Of a stretch of 64,000 bases of DNA, positions 35,466 through 47,320 are shown piece after piece (the stretch's first letter is position 1; every line of letters starts with the position of its first letter). Made by a program: the position numbers and the translations under genes. The stretch lies in assembly GCA_013398055.1 (NCBI GenBank), contig VZRS01003924.1, positions 62,216 through 126,215 of the forward strand. The letters are read 5' to 3'. Origin of the DNA: Ifrita kowaldi. Taxonomy: Eukaryota > Chordata > Aves > Passeriformes > Cinclosomatidae. The notes below the pieces were generated by a model, which worked only from the letters and a program-made list of their open reading frames with translations, was not told where the DNA came from and did no database searches.

Positions 35466-35478
35466 TAAGTGCTCATTG
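35215..35478 (-). other. IFT140: IFT140 3' UTR and poly(A) signal
   Basis: Immediately after the IFT140 stop codon (35481-35479 on the minus strand). TTTATT at 35237-35242 is AATAAA on the minus strand, so cleavage is expected near 35220. This would give a short 3' UTR of about 260 bases that overlaps the possible TELO2 3' UTR on the opposite strand. Confidence 0.65.
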
Positions 35479-35679
35479 TCAGGGGTCCTCCACTTCATCA
35501 GCCACTTCTTCCTCCTCCCTGTTGTCCATGCTGCCGTGGCCAGTGTGCTCTGCGGCCAGGGCTCGGCTCATGGGAATGCCAGCTCCTTGGTGCACAGCCT
35601 CCATGGTCTGTGGGGACACATAGTAGCTCAGGTTCGAGGCTGGAATTCTTTTCTGCATCTCTTCCAGGTAGCGATAAGC
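35479..35679 (-). CDS. IFT140: IFT140 terminal coding exon
   Basis: Encodes AYRYLEEMQKRIPASNLSYY, then VSPQTMEAVHQGAGIPMSRA and an acidic tail ending DEVEDP, with stop TGA (TCA at 35479-35481 on the plus strand). The SYYVSPQ--(E/D)AVH-G-G-P core is a family hallmark. Confidence 0.97.
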   Translation of the reverse strand, partial: AYRYLEEMQKRIPASNLSYYVSPQTMEAVHQGAGIPMSRALAAEHTGHGSMDNREEEEVADEVEDP

Positions 35680-38600
35680 CTAAAGGAATGCAGAGATAAC
35701 TGTCAGAGGGGCCTCAGTAAACCATTTCTTGTGCTTTGCACATGAAAAGTGAAGTTCATCAGCACAGCTGGAGGAACTTGCACTTGGCACCCTCGTGTTT
35801 CATCAGAGCAGCAGGTCACAGTTCAGGGGGTGTGTGGCATTATCTGCCCTGAAGGAGAGATTCACCATTTCCTCAAATAACTGCCATTTTACAGTTTTCT
35901 TCTCTGGCCAGGTGGCAAACACAACGTGGTGGCATTGCTGAGGCACTCACCCAGAAAGACCCTCTGTTCTCACCGAATCACTAGGAATGCTTAAGAATCT
36001 ACCACCATTTATGCTCTGTGTCCTGTGACCTTTCCTTTTCTCCTCCTATAGAATGAAAAATATGGATATAGTTCCTGAGCTGTGCCTCTCCCTGCTGCGC
36101 ATTTAGGCTCCTACCATGGAATGTCTTCCTGCGTGAGAGCCACGCTCCACCAAGCTGCACAGGTGTACAATATGAATTCTGTACGGTGGAAGAAGACTTC
36201 ACTTACTGTATGGAATTCCTCCACTTGTGCATAATGCTGAACCAAAAATCCCAGGACATCGCCGTGCCGGATGGCATCATCAAAGTCCTGTTCAGCCAGG
36301 AGCAGTTCACACTGCCTGACTGCTTCTTCAGTGTCTTCAGGGTAAACTCTAGGAAAGGGCGAAAGAGAAGTGTCACAGCCCAGGGAGAGCATTCAGCTTG
36401 TCTGGCCAAGGTCACAGAAGAGTTTTTACTGCATTAGGTTTCATGACAGAAGCCCAAACAAAACCCAGAAACTCGCCTTGTCCTGGGGCTGATTGGCCAG
36501 CATGGGCAGCAGGGGAGGGGGGGAGTCTGCCCCTCTGCCCTGCTCATGTGAGACCCCATCTGCAGAGCTGCCTCCAGCCCTGGGGTCCCAGCACAGGCAG
36601 GACATGGAGCTGCTGGAGCAAGTCCAGAGGACACCATGATGTTCCAAGGGCTGGACCCTCTCTGGAGCCAAGCTGGGAGAGCTGGGGTATGTTCACCGGG
36701 AGAGGAGAAGGCTCCAGGGAGAGCTCAGAGCCCCTTCCAGGGCCTAAAGGAGCTCCAGGAGAGCTGCAGAGGGACTGGGGACAAGGGATGGAGGGACAGG
36801 ACACAGGGAATGGCTTCCCACTGCCAGAGGGCAGGGATAGATGGGATATTGGGAAGGAAGTGTGCCCTGTGAGGGTGGTGAGCCCTGGCACAGGGTGCCC
36901 AGAGAAGCTGTGGCTGCCCCATCCTTGGAAATGCTTAAGGCCTGCCTGGACAGGGTTTGGAGTAACCTGGGATAGTGGAAGGTGTCCCTGCCCATGGAAT
37001 GGGCTGGAACTGGATGAGCTTGAAGGTCCCTTCCCACCCACACCAGTCTGTGATTCTGCGATTTTATGATGAGCACCTTTCTGCCTACACCTCCCTTGGT
37101 CTTCTCTTTCAGGTTACCTTTCCATCTTTAATGCAACTTTTTAAATGCAGTTTTAAAAATCACATTATGGTTTCCCTGCTAGAAAAATGTACAAGCAGCT
37201 TCTTTTGCAGCAAGCTGCAAATTATTTATTAAACTTCAGGTGCTGTTACGACTTCTGTCCTGGTATGATATTTCTGTCACTTAGTTTCTGTGCCCTCCAT
37301 GCTGCAGCTCACCTCTGAGCATGGATGAATCGCTTCATCAGACTCATCCTGCTCTGCAGGTGGCCAAGTTTGCTTTCCTGTTCCACAGGGCTTCTGGCCT
37401 TTGCTTTGGAAAGGCACTTGTATGCTTCTGTCAGTGCTCTGTGGGCTTTTTCATAGTTCTGATACTCATCAATTTCTACCTACAAGAGGAGAAAGGAGAT
37501 GGTCTTGCTCCAGAGCCAATAAACCAAACACCTTCAGCAGTCATAGAAAGGGCAGTACCTGAGCACATGCATCATAGAAACCTGCCAGGAGGTCAAGGGC
37601 CCCTCCTTTGGTGTAGAAGCTGATGATATTCGCAATAATCTTTGCATCCTTACGCCAATCCAGTGACTGCAGGTAGTTGGCTGCCATGATATAAATCTCT
37701 CTCTGTCTGGAAACTCCCGCAAAGAAGATAATTTTCTCAGTATCTCCAGATTTCAGCAATGCCCTCATAGCCTGGCAAGGGAAAGGGGGGCATAGAGGGA
37801 GAGAGGGAAAATACTGTGAATGCAAAAACACCATTTGAGATGGCTCAGAAGTTTCATCTGGATAGTTACTGTAGGAAGTCTGCTTCAAGGTTTCAAAACA
37901 CCCTTGTTTTGAGGCTATCCAGGCTGACCTTTAACTTGTTTCCTGCTTGTGTGTATTTCTTGGTGGCCATGTGGTAGTTGCCTTGTCTCATGCAGCAGTC
38001 AGCAATTTGCTCCAGCAGCTCCCTCCGGGACTCCTCAGAGAGATCCTGGGACTCCTTGGAGACTGTCATCTTCTCGGCCAGCTCCTCAGTGATGGTCAGG
38101 TTCTGTTCCAGGCAGAGCTGCAGAGCTTCGTGGTACTGATGGGAGCAAGAGAGCAATGAGATGTTGCAAACACTATCATGACACCTCACACTGCTTGTGG
38201 TTTAACCTACAGAAATCAGCTACAAACACAAGCAGCTGAGGATGCTCTGTCCGGAACACTGGGCCGTAGTTATGTGTCTCAACATCAGCCCCTGGTCAGG
38301 CACACACTGTCCCATTTTGTTTGCTAAGAACGTTTGTTCTTCCACGACAGCATTGTTCTCACACAAGTGTGCCACTAAAGATTCAGCAATTTTGACTCTG
38401 AACATGAGATTTTCAGAGACATACAAGTCAGGTTTGTTAGGCATGATTGATAATAACATTTTCAGTAAATGCAAATAAATGAAAAGATTTTGTTAAATAT
38501 TTTGGTATAGGAACAAGTAGGAGTAAGGAACAAATTCTGAGTAAGCTATACAAAAGCTTGTCATCGAGAAAAGGGCTACTGTACCCTTGCAAAACGTGGG

Positions 38601-41087
38601 AGAAAGCCAGTCACAGAAGCTTGTTAAAGAGGAGTGAGCACAGGACTGGTCTGGTACCCAGCATTTTGGCAAGGCTGAGCTGCCAGTGCCCCTGAATCAC
38701 TGGCTTAAGAGGAATCTTGAAACTTTACAAGTGTCTCTTGCATCTGTTTACCTGCACAGATGAATGTGCAGGTACACACCTGCTGTGCTCCTCTCCCTGT
38801 GCACAGGGGACCACAGGGCCCAGAGGCCTCGGCTCACCTTCTTGGCCGTGAGCAGCAGCTCCATTGCCTTCTCATACTGAGCATGTTCAATGAAGAACCC
38901 AGAGCAGCGGGCGAGCAGGGCCGGGTCGGACTTCTCATCCAGGTCCTCAGCAATGAGCTGTAGGGCCCCGAACTGCTGCGTGGCGAAGGCCAGCTCCAGG
39001 GCTTTGGAGAAGTGTCCCGCCTGCAAAATTAGGAATGAAGCTTCGAGGACTAGAATGAGCACTAACAGAGCCAGTTCACAGGACTGGAGCCACTGGAGTG
39101 GTTTAATAAAGCATTACCATGAAAAAATTACTAATAAACAGGACATACTAAAAACCACAGCTAATTTAACATTCCTCTGCTGTAGGAACTGCTTCAGTGT
39201 AAAGTTTGGGAGTTTTTACTAAAAAACATTTACCTTGTGGTATAACATAACAGCTCTGTCCATTTGATCCCCCTTTTCCTCATAATAGCAGGCTGCCTCT
39301 ATCATGTCTTCTGGTGAGCTCAGGAGAGCCAGGTTCATCAGCTGATCATCTAAATTATTCGCCTGTTCAAAAGCAAAGGTTTGGCTCAAAGGTTATGAAA
39401 TTTGCACGCACAAATTTCATAATTCCAACTTCTGGCAAGCCTGTGGCTTTATACTGTCACCCAGTATTAAACTCTCACCCCTTTCTGTGTAAAATCTCTA
39501 CAACCCAAGTGATTTTCAGCTTAAATTATGATTATTTCTTTCAGGGAGTTTCTGATGAGCTCTTCAAGAAAATACTTTTCCAAACCACCAAGGCTTTATT
39601 GATCCACCCTTGGTAGAAGATGTCAGCAGAAACCCGGAGTAGCTTCATCGTGGGCTGTCCATGAGCAGGCAGTGCTCAGGAAAGAACAGGCACAAACACC
39701 CTGTACCACCTTCACTATGTGCTGCCAAAGGGCAGAACCCTGTGCAGTGTGGGCAGCTCCCTGTGTACCTTGCACAAGCGGATGGCGTTGTTGAATGCCT
39801 GGGCCCGGCTGTAGAAGTGCACGGCCTGCTTGATGTCCTCCTGGCTCTCATATTGGCGCGCCAGGTGATAGGAGGCTGCCCCATTCCCGGTTTCATTTGC
39901 TATTTCAGCAGCCTGCAGAGGGAATTGTACAGCTTTACTTCGTGTCCATGCACCTCCCAGGAATGAGAACTCTGGAAGCAGATGGAAGCAGGCTGCCTTA
40001 CCTTCTGAATGTTGCCTTGAAAGCAGTGGACACGGACTAGAGAAAAATGATCCTGAGCCAGTGCATAGTATTTTAATGCAGATTCCATGTCTGACTGGCT
40101 CTCCAAGTACTGTGCCCACCACTTCCACAGACTCCTGGAAAAGCAACAATATTAACTGCAGCAACAAGAACTGCCAGAGGCTGTGTTTTTCACTCTTACA
40201 GAGCTTGAACTAAAGACTGAGCACATTTTTTAGAACACATGCTCTACCCCAACCCAAGTGTGACACTCCCAAGGTCTGCACTATACAGGAGGTGAGCCTG
40301 GATAACCAATGTGGCAGTTCTTGAGCAAGAGCAGCATAAACCTGAAAAGCTGTGGGAGGGTCAGTGGATAAGGCAGGGGCTGAATGGGACTGAGAGGATT
40401 CACACTCCTTCATCCTTGCTCTCATCACGAGTTGTATGTCAGACCTGACAGCCCCATGTAGAAGAAACAAGCATAATACTGACTTGTCTTTCATCTTGTT
40501 GACATAATCCTCCAGGGCTTGTAAGTCTTCAGAGAGCATTCGAGGTACCTCGAACCTGTGTGTGTCTGACTTTTCATAGCTGTAGAGAAGAAGAACATAT
40601 TAGATGTGAAATGACAACCTCCTTATTAGCTCTGTCTGTGTAAAACATCCATTTAATCTTGTTTGCCAGCCATCAACTGATAACACTAGCAATAACTGCT
40701 TCCGTTGTATTAGCAAGTTCACGGTAAGACCAGTTGCAGTCCACCAGCACCACCAAAAATTAGAAGTTCAATGGTACTGCCAGGCACTTGGAATGAGGGA
40801 GGTGTGATCTTCACAGCACAGGAAATACTTCAGAAGCGCCAGTGATGGTCCAAAGAAGTATTCCAGAAAGTTCCCCAAGCATCAAGCACACCTGGCTGGA
40901 CAGGTCACAAAAGCCCCGGGCTCCACATTGTACCACCTACTGCAACATCAGCCTCTGCCACCATTGGGAGCTCACAGCCCTTACCCCAGCACCCACCTCT
41001 CCTCACCCCACTGCCCACCATGGCCATCACTGGGTCTGCCTGAGCACAGCAGAGCTCTGCTTTGATTCTGAACAGAGTTGACCTTAT

Positions 41088-41123
<36 letters not shown>

Positions 41124-42814
41124 GGAACTTTCATATTGGAAAACTCATATAAAAACAAGACCTCAAACAAGAAATACAAGACATCAAAAATACCCTTCCC
41201 TAACTTCTCATGGGACTTGGCAGCCACAGGAGAGGACCAGGCACCAGAGGCAACCAAGTCAAACTAAATTCTGCTTCAGCAGTTGTGTCTGGGACTCTCG
41301 GGAAAAGCAAATAATTGGTTTTGTCATGCAAAAGGAAGGAAAAGATGGCAGTGGTCTTCCAGAGACAAACATGGGACTGGATATGAGTGGCATTTAGCTA
41401 CTGTCCCTGACAGACTCTTGACCTTTTCGACGCTACACATTATTTGCATGAGAGGGTGCTGGGATGTTTCACTGGGAATGCTTTTACTCTGTAAGACAGA
41501 AGGCACTAGAAACAGGAAAATACTTCAATTAATTTCTACTGGTCATCATCAGACATCCTCCTTCACCCATCTCCACAGGAGAAAGAGGGTCCCAGTCCCC
41601 CAGGTACCCCCAGCTGGTGCTTACTGGGTGAGCGCCAGGCTCTGCTGCCCGGTTGCCTCCAGGTGCTTCGCGTAGTTGTAGTGGGTGGTGCGCAGGTGAA
41701 CCCGGTCGTGAGCCTCGGCCGTTTCGATGGCTTTCTGCCACTGGTTGGAGGCCTGGTAGAACTTGTTCAAGAGGTCATAGCGTTTGCAAGCCTTGTACAG
41801 CTGCTCTGCGTCCTCCTGGGAGAGGAACACCCAAAATCCCTGTCAGCCCTGACTGCGCTGCATCAGTCACACCAGGCACTGCACCTCTGAGCAGCTTATT
41901 ACTGCAAGGCATTGCAATGCAATTACAGCAACAATCATTCAGGCAGGGGGTTTAAGCAACTAAATAAATGTAGCCTGGAATAGCACATTATCGGGAAACA
42001 GGATGGTTACATAAAAACAAGGAAAGCACTCAGATCCTGACATTTATTGTACAGGATTGACTGGGAGGGAGGGGTTGACACGAGCAAGTAATCAATGATC
42101 AAATGCTGTCATCAGGAGTGTGAATCACCAAAAATGGAGACGTGCTTAGGTGGGGGTACAGCTATCGACCATGCTGCCCACCCAGGGGTGAGGCTTAGGA
42201 GAAGATCTTGGCACTCAGGGTTTGGGAATTAAGGTGCTGCAAACCAGGGAACCCCTGTGACCTCCCAGCAGGTCTCAGAGGCAGCAATGCTGTTCGTGGA
42301 CAACTGAGCTCCATTCCTGGGAAAAAATGTTAATAATTTATTACAGAATTAGAACAGGAGGGTTTTGCCGATGCTGATGCAAGGGTGAGCAAATACGGAA
42401 TTATTATTTTTATGCTCTGAGAGGTACTAACTCCCGTGGAAGGAGCATTTTCCTGCTCCACCCAACTGCTGTCCAGCTGAACACTATATTTAGTAAATTG
42501 AGATTATCTGTCCAAGACAGAAGAATACTTTCTGTCTCTTATTGTTTCAAATTTTAAAAAGCACAGAAAGTGGAAAAGGAAGATGCCTGCCCTACGATTC
42601 TGTACGAGATGGAAAAAAGCAGTAGAACTGCATTTGTTTTGCTGTAGTTCCCTTCCACCTTTCCAAACAGATCTAAATATCCAAGAGAAGAAGCACTGAC
42701 ACTTTCCAGCCTCATCGCTTTCTCTACCAGGAAGCCTTTACAAACATTTAGCTTGAATTTTCCTTTTTCCTTACCTTTAATTCAGAATAGTTACTCTCTG
42801 TCTCTCTCTCTCTG

Positions 42815-42847
<33 letters not shown>

Positions 42848-44206
42848 TACTCATCAAATAACTGTAGAATACCTTTTCAAGTCAAATTCTAATTATTTGG
42901 CCATTTTCAAGACTTCCTTGTCTGTGAAATCTTTCCAAGAGCTGAGCAATTTGCGCTGATTTTCTCTGAACCTTTTCCAGTTCACCAACTTTTTTTTCTG
43001 GTAATGAGATACTTAAAGGGTGGAAGTCATCATTCCAGCTGTAGCTGCCCTGAATATACAGACAGGAGTTATGAAATCCAGGCCCCAGGATGTGGTGTCT
43101 CCTCAAACAATGCCCCAAACTGATTTTTGCTGCCATAGCACCTTGCTATTTTTTATCTAGTTCAGTATTTCCTATAGACTGTGGGTTATTTCATAAATTC
43201 TTTCCCAGTTTTTCCCTCTGACAGATCATATGCCTGGATCTCTTATGGTTCCCTAACTAAAAACTTCTGGTTAAATTACGGATCATTGCTGACGACATTA
43301 AATGAGTGGAATACACACACCTCTAACTAGCACCAGTCAATTTTCAATCTACATGACAATGCTGGTCTCTAACCCAGCTTAGATCTCAGTTCTGTTGGCA
43401 ATCAAGGGGAATGAAGTCAGACACAAGATACAAGGGCCACTCTGGAGTGCATTTGCTGCCAGGTTGGGCTCCAGGTGGAGGAACGAGAGACAGTTGTTCC
43501 ATACACCAACTCTGGGGAACAGTCAGACCTTGTCCTCTGGCTGAGCTGGATCCAGTCAAGTTCCTTCTCACACAATGGGAGAAGTCAGGATAGAAATCTG
43601 GGTGACTAGGCATCCCTGGGACAGCACAAGCAATGAATGTGACTGACCAGAGCTCTCCAGCCCTGCAGGAAAAGTCTAAACTCCTTCAACAACCTCAGGT
43701 CAGGCCTCACTCTGTGACAGCACACAGCTCTAGCCTTTCACTCTAGAAACAAATAATTTCAAAATGGAACTTGTGTTTCCTACATCAGATCTTAAAACAT
43801 GTTTGTTGAAACATTTTAACTATAATAAAATACAGTCTTTTTAAAATCCAGTGAAACCTAGCATGATTAAGCTTGGAAGAGGCTTATGCCCCAAGAAAGC
43901 AGGTTTTTGTTAAATGTTTCACATATAAACCATCTTTAAAAGATGTTTCCCTCAGTCAGCAGCTGCTTTCACTCGGTAATTTTTCACAGTCTGATATAAA
44001 CTCTTCACAGCTTGGCTGTGGGATTTACCAGCATGCCCAGCTGGATGGCCAGCACAGCCACCCTGGCCTTCTGCTCTGGCTCTTGCTCAGCCTCCCGCAG
44101 TGCCTTGGCTCCTCTTGCATGACCCATGTGCCCCAGGCAAATTCTGGCAACATCGAGCCTCTGAGTCTTCACGCACATGCGAGCCATGTTCTCCCAGACA
44201 GCCTCA
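35479..44206 (-). CDS. IFT140: IFT140, C-terminal 12 coding exons (partial; rest beyond the right edge)
   Basis: IFT140 is a core subunit of intraflagellar transport complex A, which drives retrograde transport and ciliary entry of membrane proteins. The family has N-terminal WD40 propellers and a long C-terminal TPR-like solenoid. Only the solenoid part is here: 660 residues, against about 1,460 for the whole human protein. Exons, in transcript order on the minus strand: 44029-44206, 41625-41815, 40484-40579, 40002-40134, 39769-39912, 39234-39362, 38838-39020, 37929-38135, 37559-37771, 37313-37479, 36207-36348, 35479-35679. They join in frame and match human IFT140 throughout, with no missing exon between the first and the last. 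The C-terminus is acidic (NREEEEVADEVEDP). Upstream exons must lie beyond 64000, because 44207-64000 contains no recognisable IFT140 exon and hosts TMEM204. Confidence 0.97.
36207..36348 (-). CDS. IFT140: IFT140 coding exon
   Basis: Encodes VYPEDTEEAVRQCELLLAEQ, then DFDDAIRHGDVLGFLVQHYA and QVEEFHT. The donor is GTAAGT. It is somewhat more diverged from mammals than the upstream exons. Confidence 0.96.
36570..37071 (+). mobile_element. CR1 LINE 3' fragment, antisense within IFT140
   Basis: Starts in the internal CR1 word region CAGGCAGGACATGGAGCTGC followed by TGGAGCAAGTCCAGAGGA. It continues through AGAGAAGCTGTGGCTGCCCC and GAAGGTGTCCCTGCCCATGG, and ends CAGTCTGTGATTCTGCGATTT. About 500 bp, in the intron between IFT140 exons 36207-36348 and 37313-37479. 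Confidence 0.92.
37313..37479 (-). CDS. IFT140: IFT140 coding exon
   Basis: Encodes VEIDEYQNYEKAHRALTEAY, then KCLSKAKARSPVEQESKLGH and on to MKRFIHAQ. The donor is GTGAGC. AG is carried over to the next exon to make arginine. Confidence 0.97.
37559..37771 (-). CDS. IFT140: IFT140 coding exon
   Basis: Encodes AMRALLKSGDTEKIIFFAGV, then SRQREIYIMAANYLQSLDWR and on to DLLAGFYDACAQ. It is 71 codons in phase 0. Confidence 0.97.
37929..38135 (-). CDS. IFT140: IFT140 coding exon
   Basis: Encodes YHEALQLCLEQNLTITEELA, then EKMTVSKESQDLSEESRREL and on to TQAGNKLK. It is 69 codons in phase 0, with donor GTCAGC. Confidence 0.97.
38838..39020 (-). CDS. IFT140: IFT140 coding exon
   Basis: Encodes AGHFSKALELAFATQQFGAL, then QLIAEDLDEKSDPALLARCS and further to ELLLTAKK. 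It is 61 codons in phase 0, with donor GTGAGC. Confidence 0.97.
39234..39362 (-). CDS. IFT140: IFT140 coding exon
   Basis: Encodes ANNLDDQLMNLALLSSPEDM, then IEAACYYEEKGDQMDRAVML and YHK, with LDDQLMNLALLSSPEDMIEAA unchanged from human. It is 43 codons in phase 0. Confidence 0.97.
39769..39912 (-). CDS. IFT140: IFT140 coding exon
   Basis: Encodes AAEIANETGNGAASYHLARQ, then YESQEDIKQAVHFYSRAQAF and NNAIRLCK, a TPR-type repeat pair. It is 48 codons in phase 0. Confidence 0.97.
40002..40134 (-). CDS. IFT140: IFT140 coding exon
   Basis: Encodes SLWKWWAQYLESQSDMESAL, then KYYALAQDHFSLVRVHCFQG and NIQK. This is a canonical TPR-like hairpin. The donor is GTAAGG. Confidence 0.97.
40484..40579 (-). 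CDS. IFT140: IFT140 coding exon
   Basis: Encodes YEKSDTHRFEVPRMLSEDLQ then ALEDYVNKMKD, matching the family exactly up to MLSEDL. The acceptor is TCTCTACAG and the donor GTCAGT. Confidence 0.97.
41090..41123. repeat. (GAT)n microsatellite
   Basis: About eleven uninterrupted GAT units in an IFT140 intron. A length-variable marker candidate. Confidence 0.95.
41625..41815 (-). CDS. IFT140: IFT140 coding exon
   Basis: Encodes EDAEQLYKACKRYDLLNKFY, then QASNQWQKAIETAEAHDRVH and onward, a TPR-like unit conserved in the family. The donor is GTAAGC. CA is completed by C at 40579. Confidence 0.97.
42793..42846. repeat. CT-rich microsatellite (polypyrimidine)
   Basis: A (CT)n run with interspersed GT dinucleotides, pyrimidine on the plus strand and so purine-rich on the IFT140 transcript strand. 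Located in the IFT140 intron between exons 41625-41815 and 44029-44206. Confidence 0.92.
44029..44206 (-). CDS. IFT140: IFT140 coding exon (first in window)
   Basis: Encodes EAVWENMARMCVKTQRLDVA, then RICLGHMGHARGAKALREAE and QEPEQKARVAVLAIQLGML, nearly identical to human. The acceptor is TTCCTGCAG and the donor GTAAAT. The first base completes a codon from an exon outside the window. Confidence 0.97.
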
Positions 44207-44474
44207 CTGCAGGAAACAGGAAAGAAAAGAAGAGCTGTTATTGTGTCACCTGGAAGGCAGGTGAGGTGTGAGGAGAGAGAGTGTGAAAGGGGAAACCATC
44301 AGTGTGCTGGGAATGGGGTGAGTGTAACAGACACTCCAGTTGCTGTGTGAAGACTGAAGAGGAACAGAAGCAGGCTCACACACAAAGGTCAGTTCTTGAG
44401 CTCGATGACCCCAACCTTAAGGAAATATTGTGGGATTTGATTTACACCAATGTCTAAAGAACAGCAGTTATACC

Positions 44475-44887
44475 TCTGCACTGGGGACAGGCTGAGAGAG
44501 ATGGGGGTGTTCAGCCTGGAGAAGAGAAGGCTCTGAGGAGAACTTAAGAGCCCCTTCCAGTGCCTGAAGGGGCTCCAGGAGAGCTGGAGAGGGACTTGGG
44601 ACAAGGGCCCAGAGGGACAGGACAAGGGGGAATGGCTTTAAACTGAAAAAGGGGAGATTCAGATTGAATATTAGGAAGGAATTCTTCCCTATGAGGTTGG
44701 GAAGGCCCTGGCACAGGGTGCCCAGAGAAGCTGTGGCTGCCCCTGGATCCCTGGCAGTGCCCAAGGTCAGGTTGGACAGGGCTTGGAACAACCTGGGATA
44801 GTGGAAGGTGTCCCTGCCCAGAGCAGGGGTGGGTAGAACTAGATGGTCTTTAAGGTCCCTTCCAACCCAAACCAGTCTGTGATTCTA
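44475..44887 (+). mobile_element. CR1 LINE 3' fragment in the large IFT140 intron
   Basis: GGACAGGCTGAGAGAGATGGG, TTCAGCCTGGAGAAGAGAAGG, CTGGCACAGGGTGCCCAGAG, GATAGTGGAAGGTGTCCCTG and terminal CAGTCTGTGATTCTATG are all CR1 3' words. Same subfamily type as the copy at 36570-37071. Confidence 0.93.
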
Positions 44888-47229
44888 TGTTTGCACATAT
44901 ACAAACATTTATCATGTGCCCATCCAGCTGTAGCTGCAGCCTGTAGATAGTCACAATACTCCCACACTGATGTTCACAAATCAAAATTAAAATCAGGAGG
45001 AAAGTCTTAGCCTCACTCTGGAAATCTCCTGCTGCAGTCCGGAGTAGTTTAAATACTAAGCAGCTATTGGGAGCCCAGTTGTTTTACTCAGTAATAGGGA
45101 ATGATGTGTAGCAAACAAATTACCAAACAACCATGTTCTAATTTAAAACTTGCATAAAATGGGCAAAAAGAAAAGCTTTGTGATGCTCAGAACGAGAACT
45201 CCTCTGGGCTATGAGCTCACAGTTAACACTGCAAAGTCCCCTGCCCAGGCAAGGCAGGACAGGCTGAGGACCGTGCTCCCGGCTGGAATGGCTAGCAGAA
45301 TTGCTCAGCAGAAGGACCATGACACAACTGACTATCACGGAGTAGGACAAGCAAAGATTTTCACAGATTCTATTCACATTTGAGGCTCTTCAGAATTTCA
45401 TGCAATATGTTTGACTAATAAAAACCATAAGCATTCAAAATAAGGTTTTTTTCAACATCACCCTCAGCAGAGGTATGGTCTGTGCAGTTCTCAGGCACCA
45501 CCACAGCACAAAATAAAGATCTAAATTCTAAAAGCAGGGGGAAAAAAAGAAAATAATAGAACAGAATAGAATAACACTTTACGTCCTGCCACTAAATTCC
45601 CTTCCAGTTTTCCTATGGTTAAAATGTTTTACTGTTTCCAGTGGCTGTGGGAAAGCCCTGCACAAACAGGGGAAAGTGACTAACCGGGAAGCAGCGGGAC
45701 AGGTGAACCCTGACGTGCTCTCCAACACATACACTAAGAAAAGGCACAGGAAAAATTCTTTGCATAATTTGCTTTAGCATTAGAGCATCTTTTACTTGCA
45801 GTGCAACTCATATAAAGGTTTCAGGTAGTAATCAACATAAATAAGTGATATAGACTTCACTGAGGACAAATGGTATAGAGAAAATAAAAAAGGGACAGAA
45901 GCAATAAATCAGGGACAAATTTCAGAAAGATCAGAAGTGTTTCTGGTTTAAAAAAGCAAAAATGCATGTCTGAGTGCCACCGTTCTTACAACTGAGTAGT
46001 ATTCAAATACAGCCTCCTCATGCTCTTCTCTCACATGTCCAAGCTCCCCAGCCGAGGAGCCAAAAGGAACATTGAAATAAAGCACGGTCATTTCAGACCT
46101 GGAAGGGCCTGACAGTGCTAGATCCTTCTGTGCATCACCACTCAATACAGAAATTCTGCTTGTGTCAGCAGATGTGACCTTCCTAATTTCTGAAAAGTTG
46201 GAACTGGTTTCTCTTTTATTCCAGACACTATCTGTATCTGGAACTGGGAAAGGTGGGAAAAAACACCTTCAAAGAACATTGACATGATTAACATGGTGTT
46301 AGTTATGTTCACCTGTCTTCGACCAACACAGCCAGTTGAGTTCTGTCCTTAGGAAAAGCTGCTGAAGGCTGTGCCTGGGCACAACTGTGCTTCACAGCAC
46401 ATGAGGAGAAGTACCTTTTCCAAGCTCTGCAATGTGCCAGAAGAAGCTGCCAACAGCCAGCTGGCTCTGGGTGAAGGAACGCACGTCTGTGCTGGGCTTT
46501 GTCAAGCTGACTAACAGCAAGTTTCTGAAAGGAAATCAAAGTCTTTATTTTTCAGAGCTCTGACAGCTCCCAAGTCCCTCCACGCAGGAAGATGAGAGTT
46601 CATGGGCTCAAACAGGCGAGCGGATGAGAATTCTTATTTAGACTACAGGGAGTCTAAACTTTTGAGAGGAAATAGACTACACAGTGTATTTTAAAGTACA
46701 AAGTTAAAAGATAACAGCGTGCAGAGAGTCACAGCAGGATTTAGGAGATGTTGCTCATCATGTCTCATCTGTGTTATGCTTTCCTGGATGGCAACAGTTC
46801 AGCAGGAACTGCTGAGCAGGAGCAGCTGCCCCTAGAACTCCTCTTCGGGAGCTCTTGTCCCCCATGCACCTGCCTGTGGGCCACGTGGGCACCCAGGTAC
46901 CTCTGCCCTGAGGAGCTGGAGTTCTGCCATCCCACCTCCTTCTTCTCCGCTCCAAACCATTTGCAAAATTAACCTGAGAGGCTCCAGCTGGGGGTACACT
47001 GCGGGCAGCAACAAACTCAGAGGGAGAAACATCTGCAGTTGATCGGCTCCGCAGTTGGTTTTGTTCTGGCAGACAATGCCTTCTGCCACCCCAGCTGGGC
47101 AGGTGGTGAGCACACCAGGCTCAAACTGCACCAAAGACACTGAATTTGGGAGTGTTCATGGCAGAGCACAGCTTGCATGGACTCACCCAGCACAGAGACC
47201 ACAGCAAGAGACAAGAGGAACACCAAAGA

Positions 47230-47316
47230 AAGGTGTCCCTGCCCATGGCAGAGAGTTGGTACTAGATGGCCCTTAAGGTCCTTTCCAACCCAAACCATTC
47301 CATGTTTCTAAGATTC
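47230..47316 (+). mobile_element. Short CR1 tail interrupted by the solo LTR
   Basis: AAAGGTGTCCCTGCCCATGG, then CCTTTCCAACCCAAACCATT and GTTTCTAAGATTCTGAG. It is the last ~90 bases of a CR1 element, directly abutted by the LTR at 47321. Confidence 0.8.
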
Positions 47317-47320
47317 TGAG

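Noticed and set aside
36398..37076. Long open frames on both strands (up to 223 codons)
   Set aside because: They lie within a CR1 3' end fragment, where GC-rich untranslated repeat sequence gives accidental frames. They are not part of a CR1 ORF.
45948..46145. 65-codon minus-strand frame ending near a GTAAGA, considered as an extra IFT140 or unknown exon
   Set aside because: It does not resemble IFT140, and the exon at 44206 expects a different preceding segment. I see no supporting homology or good acceptor.
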